A stretch of 64,000 nucleotides of DNA from Ceraceosorus guamensis. Lineage: Eukaryota; Basidiomycota; Exobasidiomycetes; Ceraceosorales; Ceraceosoraceae. Within the stretch, counting starts at the first letter, position 1; each line of letters opens with the position of its first letter. Location of the stretch: positions 187,419 through 251,418 of the forward strand of contig NW_020289996.1 in the NCBI RefSeq assembly GCF_003144195.1, read 5' to 3'. Below, piece by piece: positions 46,416 to 58,703 of this stretch. Under the pieces are notes generated by a model. That model searched no databases. It saw nothing but the letters and a program-made list of their open reading frames with translations, and was not told the origin of the DNA. A program made the position numbers and the translations under genes.

Positions 46416-49400
46416 TTAGTAGTCGACGCCCAAGAGATTAGAGGCATTAGCGCCTCGCTCCAGGCAACGAAGTTGTCGCTGAGCCCAGTCGTCGGATCTC
46501 AGTCGTGCCATCATGGAAGCTTCATTTTGATGCGTCGAGTTGACAGCATGGCGTTGGCTCAGCACCGGGCTCTTGGACGGGTCTGCAGTGTGTGGACGAG
46601 CGGAGCTGGGCCTTCTGGAACTGGCGGGAGCAGTGAACGGACGTTGGCCGGATCCATGTACACGCCTATTTGGCGCACGGGTGGGAGTCTTGGGCACAGC
46701 AGGTAGCGGCGACTCTGCAGTGGCGATTCGATCAGCGCGCGGCGTGCTGAAAGCGATTGCCGCGGCTCTATTCACGTCGACAGATGGCGATGGGGAAACA
46801 TCTGCCTTTGTAGGCGAGCTTGCGCTAGAAGCATTGATGGTGGTGAGTTCGAGAGGAGCAGCAAGGCCTCTTGCAGCCTCCGAATTATGTCCGCTTTCGA
46901 AGCTCTCTTCTTCGATCTGGTCTTCCTCAGGTGCTCGAGCGAATTTGCTCTGACTGGTTTGCGTAACATAATTAGCCGCAAAGGCGGCAGCTCCGCCATC
47001 TTGCGTAAAGCGTCTGATGCCAAGAGAAGCGATTGTGTTCGCAGTGTCGGGACGCTGCGAAGACTTGTGACGGTGTGGTGACGCGTCTGCCGCAGCATGA
47101 GCGGCATTGCCACAATTAGGTGGACTGGTGGTCTCCGAGGCGACTAGCGTGGAGCCAGGTGAGACGAGGACAGTATTACGCTCGTCGCCCCGACGCAGAA
47201 CAGGAAGCACGCCAGTATTGTGTCCCGTCTCGGACATTTCGTGCCCAGCTTCGGATGACTTCGAGTTGTCGTGCCCCACCTCGGAAAGCTTGCCGTTCTC
47301 AAAGTCCTTGTCCGTCGCAGAGTCGAGACGCATGGTGCGAGAGCGAGAAGAATGGAAGCTCATACGATGCTGCTGATTGTGTGCGCCCTCGGACATGTCA
47401 AAGTCGACTGCGCTGTGCCTCGAGCTGAATCTGGATGCCCAGCGGCGGATAGCGACTGGCATGAGTCTCCAGTTCGTCGCCGGTCCGGCTTTGAAAATAG
47501 AGCGGCCGCTGCCAGTCTTGTCCTTGTGCAACAGATCAGCTGAGCTCGTCACATGGAAGTCGGAACCAACAGAGCCGTGACGTCTGAGCGCAGGATGGGG
47601 CAAGGCCTTCTCCTCCGCCTCCTGCATGAGGCTCGAAGGGTAGCGGCGTCGCAGGTCCAGCAAGACCTCATGCTCAAAGTCGTCGGCCTGTCGGCCACGC
47701 AACAGCATCATCTGCGACTTGGCAAACAAAGTGTATGGTGTGAAAACAAAGGGCGTGGCGGAGCTCGGAGTCTCGGATGGAATCACCGTCGAAGGCAGAC
47801 CGTTGTTGGAGGAGAACGACGCCGGCACAGCTCGCTCTTCGGGCAGCACGGCCTGCACCAAGATCATCTCGGCGGGCGGCGTTGAGTCATCGAGACTGGA
47901 AGGCACCTCGAGCACCTCTGCGCTGATTCGTGCGGTGGTGGCAAGCTTGGGGTAAAAGCGCACCGAATTGTGCAGAGCGTCCAGAGCAATGTACAATGCC
48001 GTCTGGAAGCGGATGATCAGCTCGATGGCCATTTCTTCGTCGATGAGCTCCGGGTCATCCAGACTGATGGTCGAATTATCCAGGCGCAGCTGCTTCTTGC
48101 GCTCGCTTGATCGTAGGGCTTCGCGCTCACAAACCTTGCCAGCCTCGTCGAGGGTGAGCTGATCGAGGTCGCGCAAAAATTCGCGCATCTCCGGAGTAAC
48201 ACATGCCACCTCCGGCAGACGGTAGGCAGGGATTTGGTGCCGTGCAAAGTTGTACACCAGAACGTCGAGGCCGCCTTGCCTGCTAGTAGATGGTCGGACG
48301 CCGAATAGTCCGGCGTACACACCGCCTGGCTGGACGACTGGGCGAGTGCCGCGCTTCGCAAAGACTTTCAGCGAGTCGAGCAGGGTCTCCATGTCGGGCT
48401 TCAGGACAGCGAAACGGTCTGCAAGCACACCGGCCAAGAAGCGAGTCTCTGTGACACGAAAGCCGCGTTGGCGGTATCGCTCAGCGCTCTCAACGCCAGC
48501 GGCGGAAGAGCTGGTAGGCAATTCGCGCACCAGAAATAGCGTCACACCTTCCTGTTCGTCCTCACCGTCCCCAAAGATGCTCGGGGCCACTATAGAGCTT
48601 TCGTCGTCAGCGCGGGGATTTCGCTCGGTGTTGTATGGTCCCAACTGCCTTTTGTCTGCTGCTTGCTGAGCCGCTGCCTTGCGTGTACCCGTGGAGAGCA
48701 CCGAGTCGTAGAGGACACCGACCTGCTCGAATGGAATCTCGAGCTCGCGCGCAATCTGCGAGGCTGCATCGATGACGCTGTCACGGAAGTCTGCCAACGC
48801 TGGAGGTCCACGGTTGCGTTCCTGGTCCACATCCAGACTGGCGCGCTTCGAGAGCCTGCCGCGAACTTTTGCGTCGCGTGTGCCAGCTTGGGCATCCACC
48901 TGCGCTTGCTTCAAGAAACGCAAAGTGATGGCTTTAAGGAATGGTGCAACAATGTTCCAGTCCCAGCTAATGGCGTAGAGCCACTGGAAGGTGGTCTGTC
49001 TCTTGTCGAGCGCATCCATCACTTCAGACATTTTCAGCTTGGTTTCGAGGACGACCATCGGTAGACTGCCGTCAGCTTTCACCAGAAGTCGACCGCTCTT
49101 GTCAAAAGCGACGGAGGCGACGACGACTTTTCTGGAGTTACGGCGCACCTCACGTGCCAGATTGATGTCACTGGCAGCGAGGACGGTGGCGAAGCACACA
49201 ATCACGAAGCACATGACTGTCGGAACGGTGCGGACGAGTCAGCTTATCAAGGCCCAAGACACTCGTCGGGCAATCAAGGAGGGACTCACCACCAATGGCG
49301 ATCGTGACTACGTTGTTGCGTCTGTTGCCGGCCATCAGTGCCGCCTCGTGGCCGAGACTCGAGGCGCGTACAGTATAGCTCGTGCCGCTAACTGCCAAGT

Positions 49401-50212
49401 AGTGCATGGCTGAGACACCAGTGGCGAGAATAGACGCGCATGCCAAGCGTTTGAGCCAATTGTCTTGCCACTGCCTTCTGAAGGCGAAGAAGCTCCCTAA
49501 TGCCACGATAGTGGCAACCATTGCAAGAATGACGGCGCCGATCGTCTGCGGAATGGCGTACGACACGCCAAAGTTGCCAGAGAGTGCGGCGCTGAAATGC
49601 ATCAGCCCGATGAGACCACCAACGGCTGCACCAGCAAGCGCAATGCGAGTGTAGCTCAGAGCACCCGTTGCTGATTCTGCATTGTCGAGGAAGAGGAAAG
49701 CGGCGGCGAGGGCAAGCATGGGTGCGAACAAGGAGAAGACGGTCCAACCCGGGGAATAGGAGAAGTACCAATTGATGCCGTTGATGGGCTGAAGCGTCAT
49801 GTGCATGCCGATGAAGTGCTACAACAGAGTGCTGCCGGGTAAGTTGACCGTTGGAGAAGACAGAAATGCTTGTCTCCCTCGACTCACCATTCCCCAAATG
49901 CCGACGCTCGACATGGTCACTGCGGCCATGAGCAGGAAGGCGACATTGCGGATACCCTTGTTGCCCGTCCTCTTGCCAAGCAGCAAAAGAGTAGCGTAGG
50001 ATCCAAGGACCGACACTGCCACACTAGCGACGATGATGACTGGAACTAGACGCTGTGGCACTGGATGCGTCAGATAGTACTCGGCGATGGCCGTGACATC
50101 TAAACGTCGCAGTGACACGTCGATCAGCTTCCAGCATGACAAGATGAAGATTGGCGCACTCACTCGTCGTGTCGACGTAAGCAGGTAATCCGGGATCTTC
50201 GTACAGCCCCAT
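46416..50212 (-). CDS. MHYT-domain integral membrane protein
   Basis: Exons in plus coordinates: 50164-50212, 49888-50099, 49290-49818, 46416-49216 (1196 aa). MHYT domains are multi-helix membrane sensors, suggested to bind copper and to sense small ligands such as oxygen, CO or NO. Here the first 270 or so residues form about seven membrane helices with three Met-His motifs: GIWGMHFIGMH, GLMHFSAA and SAMHYLAV, each at a helix end. Residues after the last helix (FVIVCFATVLAAS) are a long cytosolic part, beginning with a folded segment (NSRKVVVASVAFDKSGRLLVK) and a WLYAISWDWN motif, then a predicted mixed region of about 450 residues, then a Ser-rich disordered tail. No GGDEF or EAL domain as in bacterial MHYT proteins was seen. 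The largest gene gap of the window lies upstream, so its regulation may be complex. Confidence 0.88.
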
Positions 50213-53200
50213 GTCGTAGCTCAGAGGGGCGAGTTAGCAGTAGTCGAACTGTGTCTAGAGAGGTCCTCGGTGGAGCCAAGAGTGGTCTGTCGTGGCAAGC
50301 TTCCCGGACCTTGAGCGAAGGTCGGTTGCGCTTGCTGTGCGTCGCAAGGGTGGCCGGGCAGATGGATGATGGATGCTTTGTGGACGAGCAAGAGGAGGTG
50401 AAAGTGAGTGATCGAAGCTCTACAGCTTGCGTCACTGCTCTTTTTATGACTAGATGCTCGAGGCGAGAAGGAGACAGTCCCGTGCCGAGCTTCGTGTATG
50501 ATGAGCAGCTGCTCGGTGTTGCTCGATCCTTAGCGGACGGTGTTCCTGCCTTAGCGCCAGATCTGCCGCTACTCTAGCGTCGAATGTTGTGATGCGCACG
50601 CGTCGAAAGACAGAGGAAAGGCCTGCCAAGTGTGTCGAAGGAGGCGATGCGTCCAGGGTCCCTGCTGTAAGGGAGGTACTTCGGAGTTGCAAAGTCGTGG
50701 GGACGGGTGAGGTCGGAACTTTTAGCGGAGAAAGGGGAGATGGCCGCTTGTAGGAAAGAGCGGCAAGCACGTAAGCTTGTTCCAACTGCCAGCTCGATGA
50801 TGAGTCCTTCCCGAATCGTATACAATACACTTTGCGGGCCAGCCAGCTTGCTTGACGTGCAAGGTGCCTTTTCCAGCTAAGCGCCAACAACGCTTGATTG
50901 ATCGGCAATCAAGGATTCAATCGATGTTCGGAGACCTAATGTCGAATTCCGGGATGGTTTGAATCGATGAACGCAGACGGCCGGTGGTACTTTTCCCTTG
51001 CAGCGGCGGCGCAGGAGCGACCTCTTACCAAGGAGCCACCGGAAAGGTCGCGGACGCCGGACGCAAGGAGGGCAGAGGATGAGCTGAATAGGGCTTCAAA
51101 CCAGTCGCGAATGCGAAGTGCGTCTCAATGAATCAATCGATCAAACACTTTCGTGCTTCCGCGCGATAACCGAGGCTTGACGGCCGATGTCGATCGCGTG
51201 TCGGCAGGCGTGAGAAGGAGGCGATGTGCGTAAAATGTCTCCAGTGGCTTGTTGTCGCGCGGGTAGTGAGTTGTGATTCTTTACTATGAGCAATATGCGA
51301 TTGATTGGAGAATACTCTTGTCAGCCGGGAAACGTCTTTGAATTGCACTTTTGGCTGCGGCGGAAGAGGACGAAAAGGATGCTCACGGCTCGTATTGGGC
51401 AACCTTGGTGAATTCCAGGGTGACAAACGTTGGGCGCAGCTGCTGTGCCGAGTCTGAGTAGACAAGCAGCAGCGCGTCCGAGCGTGGGGGGGAGGGTTGA
51501 CGCAAGGAGCAACGTCTCGATCGCTGGCAGCAGCAGTCGTGAGTAGTAGCAACAGGTTTACCTTGTTTGTGCTGTTGCATAGCAGAATAGCTGACAGGGA
51601 CAGAGGGTTGAGATTGAGGTGATGAGCGAAGGACCCCGCGCTGGCGGTATCAGCTCGGATGGAGTCCGTGTTGGGAGCGAGATCAGGAACAGAACGAGGG
51701 GGCCCGCAGCTGCGAGGGGTCGAGCTGAGTGGCTTGGACCGTTGAAGAGCACGTCGTCCAGCTACGAGCTTGCGAATTACGTTTGGTCGCAAAGATTTCG
51801 ATCGTGACCAAGCCGGGGTGGGTGTGTAAACCCTTGCATGCAAGGCTGTCCCGTGGAAGCCGCCCGGCGTATCAGAGCAGCAAGCAGTCCTGCGTCCGAC
51901 AAAGGGACCAAGTCAGGCTGATCAGCGAGAGTCATGAGACAAAATCATGCACCTGTCAGTCGCACGGACTGTACTTCTTCCATACAAATTGCCATCGCCA
52001 TCAGCAGCTCGATGAAACTGGGCATCCGATCTGGACCCCGGCGATGGCACTGATGGGAGCAACGGCGCATGCGAGCGCATGCCAAGGTTATGCGGCGGGA
52101 GACTGTGTGTGACCGCTTGCTTCTCGCTCGATTTGACAGGTTCACATCCAGCAGCAGCAGCAGCGATGCAGCAAGGAGTCGCCGCGTTTGCTTCCCACGA
52201 TCCGCTTGACGGCGGGCCTCGAATTTGTATAGGCGCGGCGCTGCAGCTTGTCGTCGGGTGCGCGGTCCAACTCAGCTCCAAGAAGCTCAAGCTGTGCAGC
52301 AGGCATGCAACATTGGCCGCAACAGCAGCAGACAATTCTTGGGATGCAAAATAAGCAATGTGAATGCATGTCAAGTGCTGCCTAGGTAGGACAACGGAGA
52401 GAGACGCCAGAGCGAGCGGCTTGAATAGGCTGCTCGTGCGCAAAATGAAGCAAGAGGCAGTCCGGCTGTGGCATTCAGCTGAACCGGGAAACACGCAGAG
52501 GTGTGGGTGCAATCATGTACAGTCGTGAGTCCCACAGTCACACTACACGAGGTAATGGGCAGTGAGGATTCAAGATCTGCATCAGTAGTCTTGTCTGTCT
52601 GCACGGATTTGGTCTGCATGGACCTCCTCTCAGCCACACGCAGCCGTTTTTTATAGCTGCTTGCGTGTATATAGCGGCCCAACCATGATAATCGCAATTA
52701 AGGTCGAATAGGAAGGCCATGATGTTCATCCGCGCCGCCCACGCTGAAAAGAGCAGTAGCAGCGTGCCCAGCATCAGCCTTGTTCGCTGATTTACAATTG
52801 TGAGCACAACGAACAGCCCAACTACGACCAAAGAATCAATCGAGACTTGCTCGATCAGCTCGCCTTGGACCCGCGCCGCGTTCGTGACTCAGATGGTATG
52901 AGTCAAGCAACATCCATAATTAACATCGATCCGTCGCAAGGCTAGCCTACATGCATATATAGCTGCTCACGATGGTTGGTCGCGAAAGGCGACTCATTCA
53001 CCACGATTCACGATTCAGATTCTGATTGTTCAATCGGTCGATCGTGACTGGAGGCTGTCCCGCACGTCCTTTGGCGAATTGCTCCACACATACACCGGAC
53101 AAAATGCCGATCGAGGAGGCGATGCATGGCGAGCAGAGCACAAATGTCCGGAGTTCGACCGTATGCGTAATGCGTGCTCTGACCCGGACTGCAAAGTGGC

Positions 53201-54773
53201 CGTAGGTCTCAGCTATGCTGCGAATTATGCTGAGACTCTCACCACTTGTCCGAGGTATCGCGATACGATGCGGTCGAGGAACAATCTTATGATAGTTTCC
53301 TTGTGCACAAGGACCTACGAGTTGAGGATCGAATCGTGAATCGCGCGCACTCTTGACTCAGGCTGGACTCAGCATGCAATAAAATCTTCTGACTTCACCG
53401 GTGTCATGCAGTTTGAGTGTGCACAGTATTCGCAGTATAGTCAAGGTCAAGAAAGGGTTCGTGCTCAGCTTAGCATGAAGTGCATGCAGCAGCATCAGGT
53501 ACCGCGGCTGTTCCTGACGATGGCCGCGCGTGGATATGCCGGCAGCTCAAATTAGCTGTTTGCCGAGACGAGACAGCGTGCGATTCGTGAGCCGTTTAAT
53601 TGGAGTGCAAATCGAGCTTGATAATCCTGAATGCGTGAAGTAGTCACAATAGTGAATCAAGCGCGCCTGAGCAGCCTTGATCGTACCAGACTGTGACTAG
53701 GTCTGTCTCTCTTGACTCGAGATGACTCGGCCACTAGTCAAACAGTGTGCAGCAATGGAGGGCTGTTACAGCCAGCAACAAGCTTGTCCACCATAAGCAG
53801 CACAGACGCTCGATGAACTCATGACTGGTGACAAGTAATCTTGAATTTGTAGATCATCTTTTGCTCAGCGAAGCGGTGAATGCACTACGCTAGCGAAGGA
53901 TGGCCACGGGATATCCGGACGCGCTCGGGGGGGGCCAATTGCAACAGTCAGTCAGTCAAGTCAAGAGTGTTCCGTGCATCTGTCCGCGAGTCACGGACCG
54001 GCTGCGTGGAGCAGAAAGAAGCCGAATGCAGTTGTGCAGACGTGTATGTTGCAGCAAGGTACGTGGTGGGCCTACAGGTGGCTCAATAGCCGGCCGGCTT
54101 GTCATTTGTCCAGCAACGTCATGGTGGGCTGGCTAGACAAGCTGAAGCGGGGATGGGATTATCCCGGGCATCTGTGCGTTGCTGCACCCACGCCTTGCTT
54201 TTCTGTCTGTGACAAGACTTGACCATGCAGCGTTATGGGTGCTCATTTAATCGCTGACAGCTATGCTACACAACTCATCACGATCGACCAGCAGCAGGTG
54301 TTGCCGTCTGAGTGCTGGCGGGCAAAGAGAATCTTGAAAGGAGCGGCCCGCCCCCCGCAGCTTCCCTGCACGCAGCAACCAACGGAAGGAGGGGACGCGC
54401 TTAGCACCCCGCTAACCTCAGGCGCGTTCACGTGACTACCAAGGGCGTGGCCCGAGCCCTGTCGTGAGTTCAGAGCCACCATGATTTGTGACATTGCCGT
54501 CCGTAGTCGCGAGCCCTGCCTTTTAACTATGACTCCACATATCCAGTGCAAGGATCGCTCACAAAGGCAGAGATCGCACAGTCATCCACGCTCGACTCGC
54601 CAAACATATCCTATGAAGCGCACCGAGGCAATATTGAGCGCGAGGGTCGCAGCCAGCTTACCATCCATATTCATCGTTCATCGGCCAGCCTCGTGAACGT
54701 CCCCACAAGGCCCTGGGCCCTCGAGTTGGACAATCAAGGAGGTGAATCGCGCAGCTCCGCAGTCCTCGTGATC
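50213..54773. other. Largest gene gap (4.6 kb), MHYT gene / AMMECR1
   Basis: No gene could be built. Features: a minus-strand frame at 52538-52831 with two hydrophobic stretches; a plus-strand Cys-containing frame at 53079-53339; a TATATA word near 52957-52962 between them; many TCGTGA, TCACGA and TGAGTC words (for example around 53000-53050 and 53330-53340); CAGCAGCAG runs near 51530 and 52150. A 236-codon minus frame at 51133-51843 is Ser/Arg/Pro-rich and looks like chance or leader sequence. It may hold the long promoter and leader of the MHYT gene, non-coding RNA, or a short gene I cannot resolve. Confidence 0.4.
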
Positions 54774-55642
<869 letters not shown>

Positions 55643-55877
55643 CGCTGGCAATTCAAGTCGAAGCGCTTATCCAGAAAGCAAAGCAAGTGATCATGACGGT
55701 CGAATTCCGTTCCAAGTCTCATTTTTCATGAACCGCGTGTAACCTAGAGCTCCGAACAACATGATCGCATCACAACGACAGCACCCATCGCTGACCACTT
55801 CACTTCACCAATGCACGAATCTTGACACGCTTTGTAGCAGCAATAAGAATTACACAGCATTGATGTTGTTACCATCG

Positions 55878-58090
55878 TCACGCCAACATGCGCTTGTAAA
55901 CGATATTGTCCGTCTCTTCCTGATAAGTGTAGCCCAGCTCGTCCAGGTAAGCGTGGAATGCATCCGCATCCTCAGGCGGCACTTGTAGTCCCGCCAACAC
56001 CTTGGAAGTGTCGCTGCCATGATTACGATAGTGAAAGAGGGTGATGTTCCAACCTGCGTGCAGGCCCTCCAAGAAACGCTTCAACGCTCCTGGTCTCTCA
56101 GGGAAGACTGCGAGCAGGGCAAAGAATAGCATGACACGTCAAATCACTCCTCGTAGCGAGCAAATGTAGTGCTCTGCGAGCCGCCGGCGGGACGAAGCAA
56201 GGGTAGACTCACTGAACTGGAAAAGTCGCACATTTTCCGCTTGCTTTCCAGACCGACCTCCGACCATGTACCTAGCGTGCGATTTTGCCATCTCGTTATC
56301 GCTGATGTCCGTCGCGCGCATGGTGCCGTCCGCCTCGATCGCTCTCATGATGGGGTCGAGCTCTGCGTGCCTTGCCCTGCTCTGCTCAAGAGCCACGGGT
56401 TCCATCGATGTGGTGGGTGTCGTCGGATTGCTCTGCTGTCTAGACCCGGCTTGGTGTGGCGAAGGCGCCCGTCCCGGGCTGTCGGTACCTCGACCTGATG
56501 GCACTTCTCTGTGCACCGCGGTGGGACCGTGAGCCGAAGCAGCAGCTGCAGGCGCTGGAAGAGCGCCGGTGTTGTTCCCACTCAGCATGAAGGAGAGATA
56601 GATGTGAGCTCTGTTCGTGTCTCCCATTCTGTACGAGAACTCGGTCAGATTGCGTGGCTGGATATGCGCGTAGAGTTTCAAGAAGCTGCAGAAGAGAGTG
56701 TGTGAATAAGCCGAGATTGTCAGTGTCGCAATGAGAAGAGCTTTCACAGAGGCTGCCAGAAGTCTCACCTGCCACGTTCCTCCGGAATGTCCACCATCAA
56801 AAGAACCTCCTTTTGGTCTCCTAACTCGGCTCGTTCGGCGACGAACCGTAACCTTGAGAAGTTCATATTGGCCCCGCTTACGATAGCTGCAAAGCGCTTG
56901 CCTGAGCCGTGCAAGCCTTGCTCGGTGACGTATCGCTTCATGCCTGCTACTGCCAAAGCGCCTGCTGGTTCCGGCACGGATCGCGTATCTGTGAAGGGCG
57001 GGGAGAGGACTAAGTGCCAGTCACAGATCAAGCTGCGTCAAGCTTCACGGCCAACTCTCACCTTCAAAGACATCGCGAATGGCTGCACAAATCTCATCCG
57101 TGTCGACCCGCACGATGCCGTCCACCAGCTCCGCGCACACTCTAAAAGTCTCTTCGCCGATGAGTCGAACCGCTGTTCCATCGGAGAATAGACCGACTTC
57201 CTTCAACAACTCCCTCTGCCCCTTGACCAAGCTTCTAGCGAGCGCATCTCCATCATAGGTCTCCACGCCAACGACTTTGACGTGTGGTGGGGCAATGCGC
57301 TTCACGTACGCTGCAATGCCTGCCAGCAAGCCACCTCCACCCACGCAGACAAAGACGGCATCTATCCGGCTCATGTCCGTCTGTCTACAAAGCTCTACGC
57401 CGACGGTGCCTTGACCAGCAATGACCAGGGGATGGTCGAAAGGAGGAATCAAGGTCAGCCCGTAGGCCGTGGCTAGCCTCCGACATTCCGCTTGAGCTCC
57501 ATCAAAGTCCGTGCCGTGCAACACCACTTTGGCGCCCAGTCTGCGCACTGCGTCCACTTTGATGGATGGGGTGCCCATCGGCATGACGATGGTGCAGGGG
57601 ATGGACAAGTGCAAACCTGATAGCGCGACACCTTGAGCATGATTGCCTGCACCAGCACACGGTGCATGAGGCGCGCGGAGGAGTGAGTATGGTTGGACCT
57701 CACCGCGGGCGCGCTGGACGAGTTGCAAGACTTACCAGCACTACACGCAATGACGCCTTTCCACTTGCTCTCGCCTTGCAGACTCCTCATCATATTGTAA
57801 GCACCTCGAAGCTTGAAGCTGAAGACAGGTTGTAGATCTTCCCTCTTCATGAACACATCACAGCCCAATCTGCTAGAGAGGTTGGTAGCGGTCTGGAGCG
57901 GAGTCGATTTGACTAGATCGTACACGTCTGCGCTGAGCGTCAGTCGAAGGTAATCGGGCGTTCCGTCTGCCAAGACATGGTGAGGAGGCAAGTCGTAGGA
58001 CTGGGTGCCGCTTGACGAAGATTGCGCTTGAGCCTCGGGAAAAGGACCCGGTTGCCAGGCCGGGAGTCTGCTCGTTGATGGGGCAGTCAT
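55878..58090 (-). CDS. Threonine deaminase (threonine ammonia-lyase)
   Basis: Exons in plus coordinates: 57736-58090, 57062-57646, 56769-56988, 56213-56685, 55878-56107 (620 aa; yeast Ilv1 is 576). It turns threonine into 2-oxobutanoate and ammonia, the first committed step to isoleucine, in mitochondria. The PLP lysine is K93 in [11 protein letters not shown]; the phosphate loop is [10 protein letters not shown]. The two ACT-like regulatory subdomains that bind isoleucine and valine follow ([35 protein letters not shown]). Between conserved parts of the first subdomain, residues 424-490 are an Ala/Pro/Ser/Thr-rich insertion. A mitochondrial presequence is not clear from the first 40 residues, which are Pro/Ser/Gln-rich with few basic residues, so targeting may be weak or the start may lie in an unseen upstream exon. 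A Gcn4-type box lies 199 bp upstream. Confidence 0.94.
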
Positions 58091-58703
58091 GGAGACATGC
58101 GATGTGGGCAGGCGGCGGCTCGCTCGTACAAAGGCGGATCGTGGGTTGTTGGCCTTGCGGCTTGAGCGAGCGGATGAATCGAATGTGACGGCTGATGAGT
58201 TCCTGTTCAGCAGAGGCGGGAGTGAAGAGCGTGATTACTCGGGAATCACCAATGAAATTTCGCTGTGGAGGCTACGGTAAACGGTTCGTGACTCACGACT
58301 CCCTCGTGAGTGCATCCGAGAAGAAAAGCACGAGCAACGGCCGGGCTCGTTTGCATGACCCTCTATCGTGCGAGAAGCGGCCACCAATGCGCGCTTTGGG
58401 CGGAGTTCGCTACACCAAAGGGGGCGCAGGCATGCACGCGCAGCCACGGGAACGATGATACAGCGCAGCAGTTGTGAGTCGTGCAAGGTCGGGGGCATCG
58501 ACCCAGCATTCGCAGGCCTCGAACGATACACGACACCCACCATCATCGCATACACACGCACTACTGATATACGTTTCAAAGCAAGCAACGCAACTCTCTG
58601 CGGACGCTCATAGCAAGATCGCATAGCTGGACGATCCCGAAACCTACGACGCCGTCCCCGAGCACGATCATTCGCAAAAGCTAGCGATCATTACAGCTTC
58701 ATC
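58091..58703. promoter_or_regulatory. Divergent promoter ILV1 / PRA1-type gene
   Basis: 613 bp shared between the ILV1 gene (leftward) and the PRA1-type gene (rightward). It contains the dyad described at 58286-58298. No other element is clear. Confidence 0.5.
58286..58298. promoter_or_regulatory. Candidate Gcn4/CpcA box upstream of ILV1
   Basis: TCGTGACTCACGA is a perfect 13-bp dyad around a central C and contains TGACTCA, the Gcn4/CpcA consensus, about 199 bp upstream of the ILV1 start. Ilv genes are known Gcn4 targets in yeast. The outer TCGTGA/TCACGA halves also match the motif scattered in other gaps of this window, so this copy could be one of those. Confidence 0.4.

Noticed and set aside
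51133-51843. Minus-strand open frame of 236 codons upstream of the MHYT gene
   Set aside because: Composition is Ser/Arg/Pro-rich without any ordered segment, and overlapping frames are open on both strands; more likely leader or chance.
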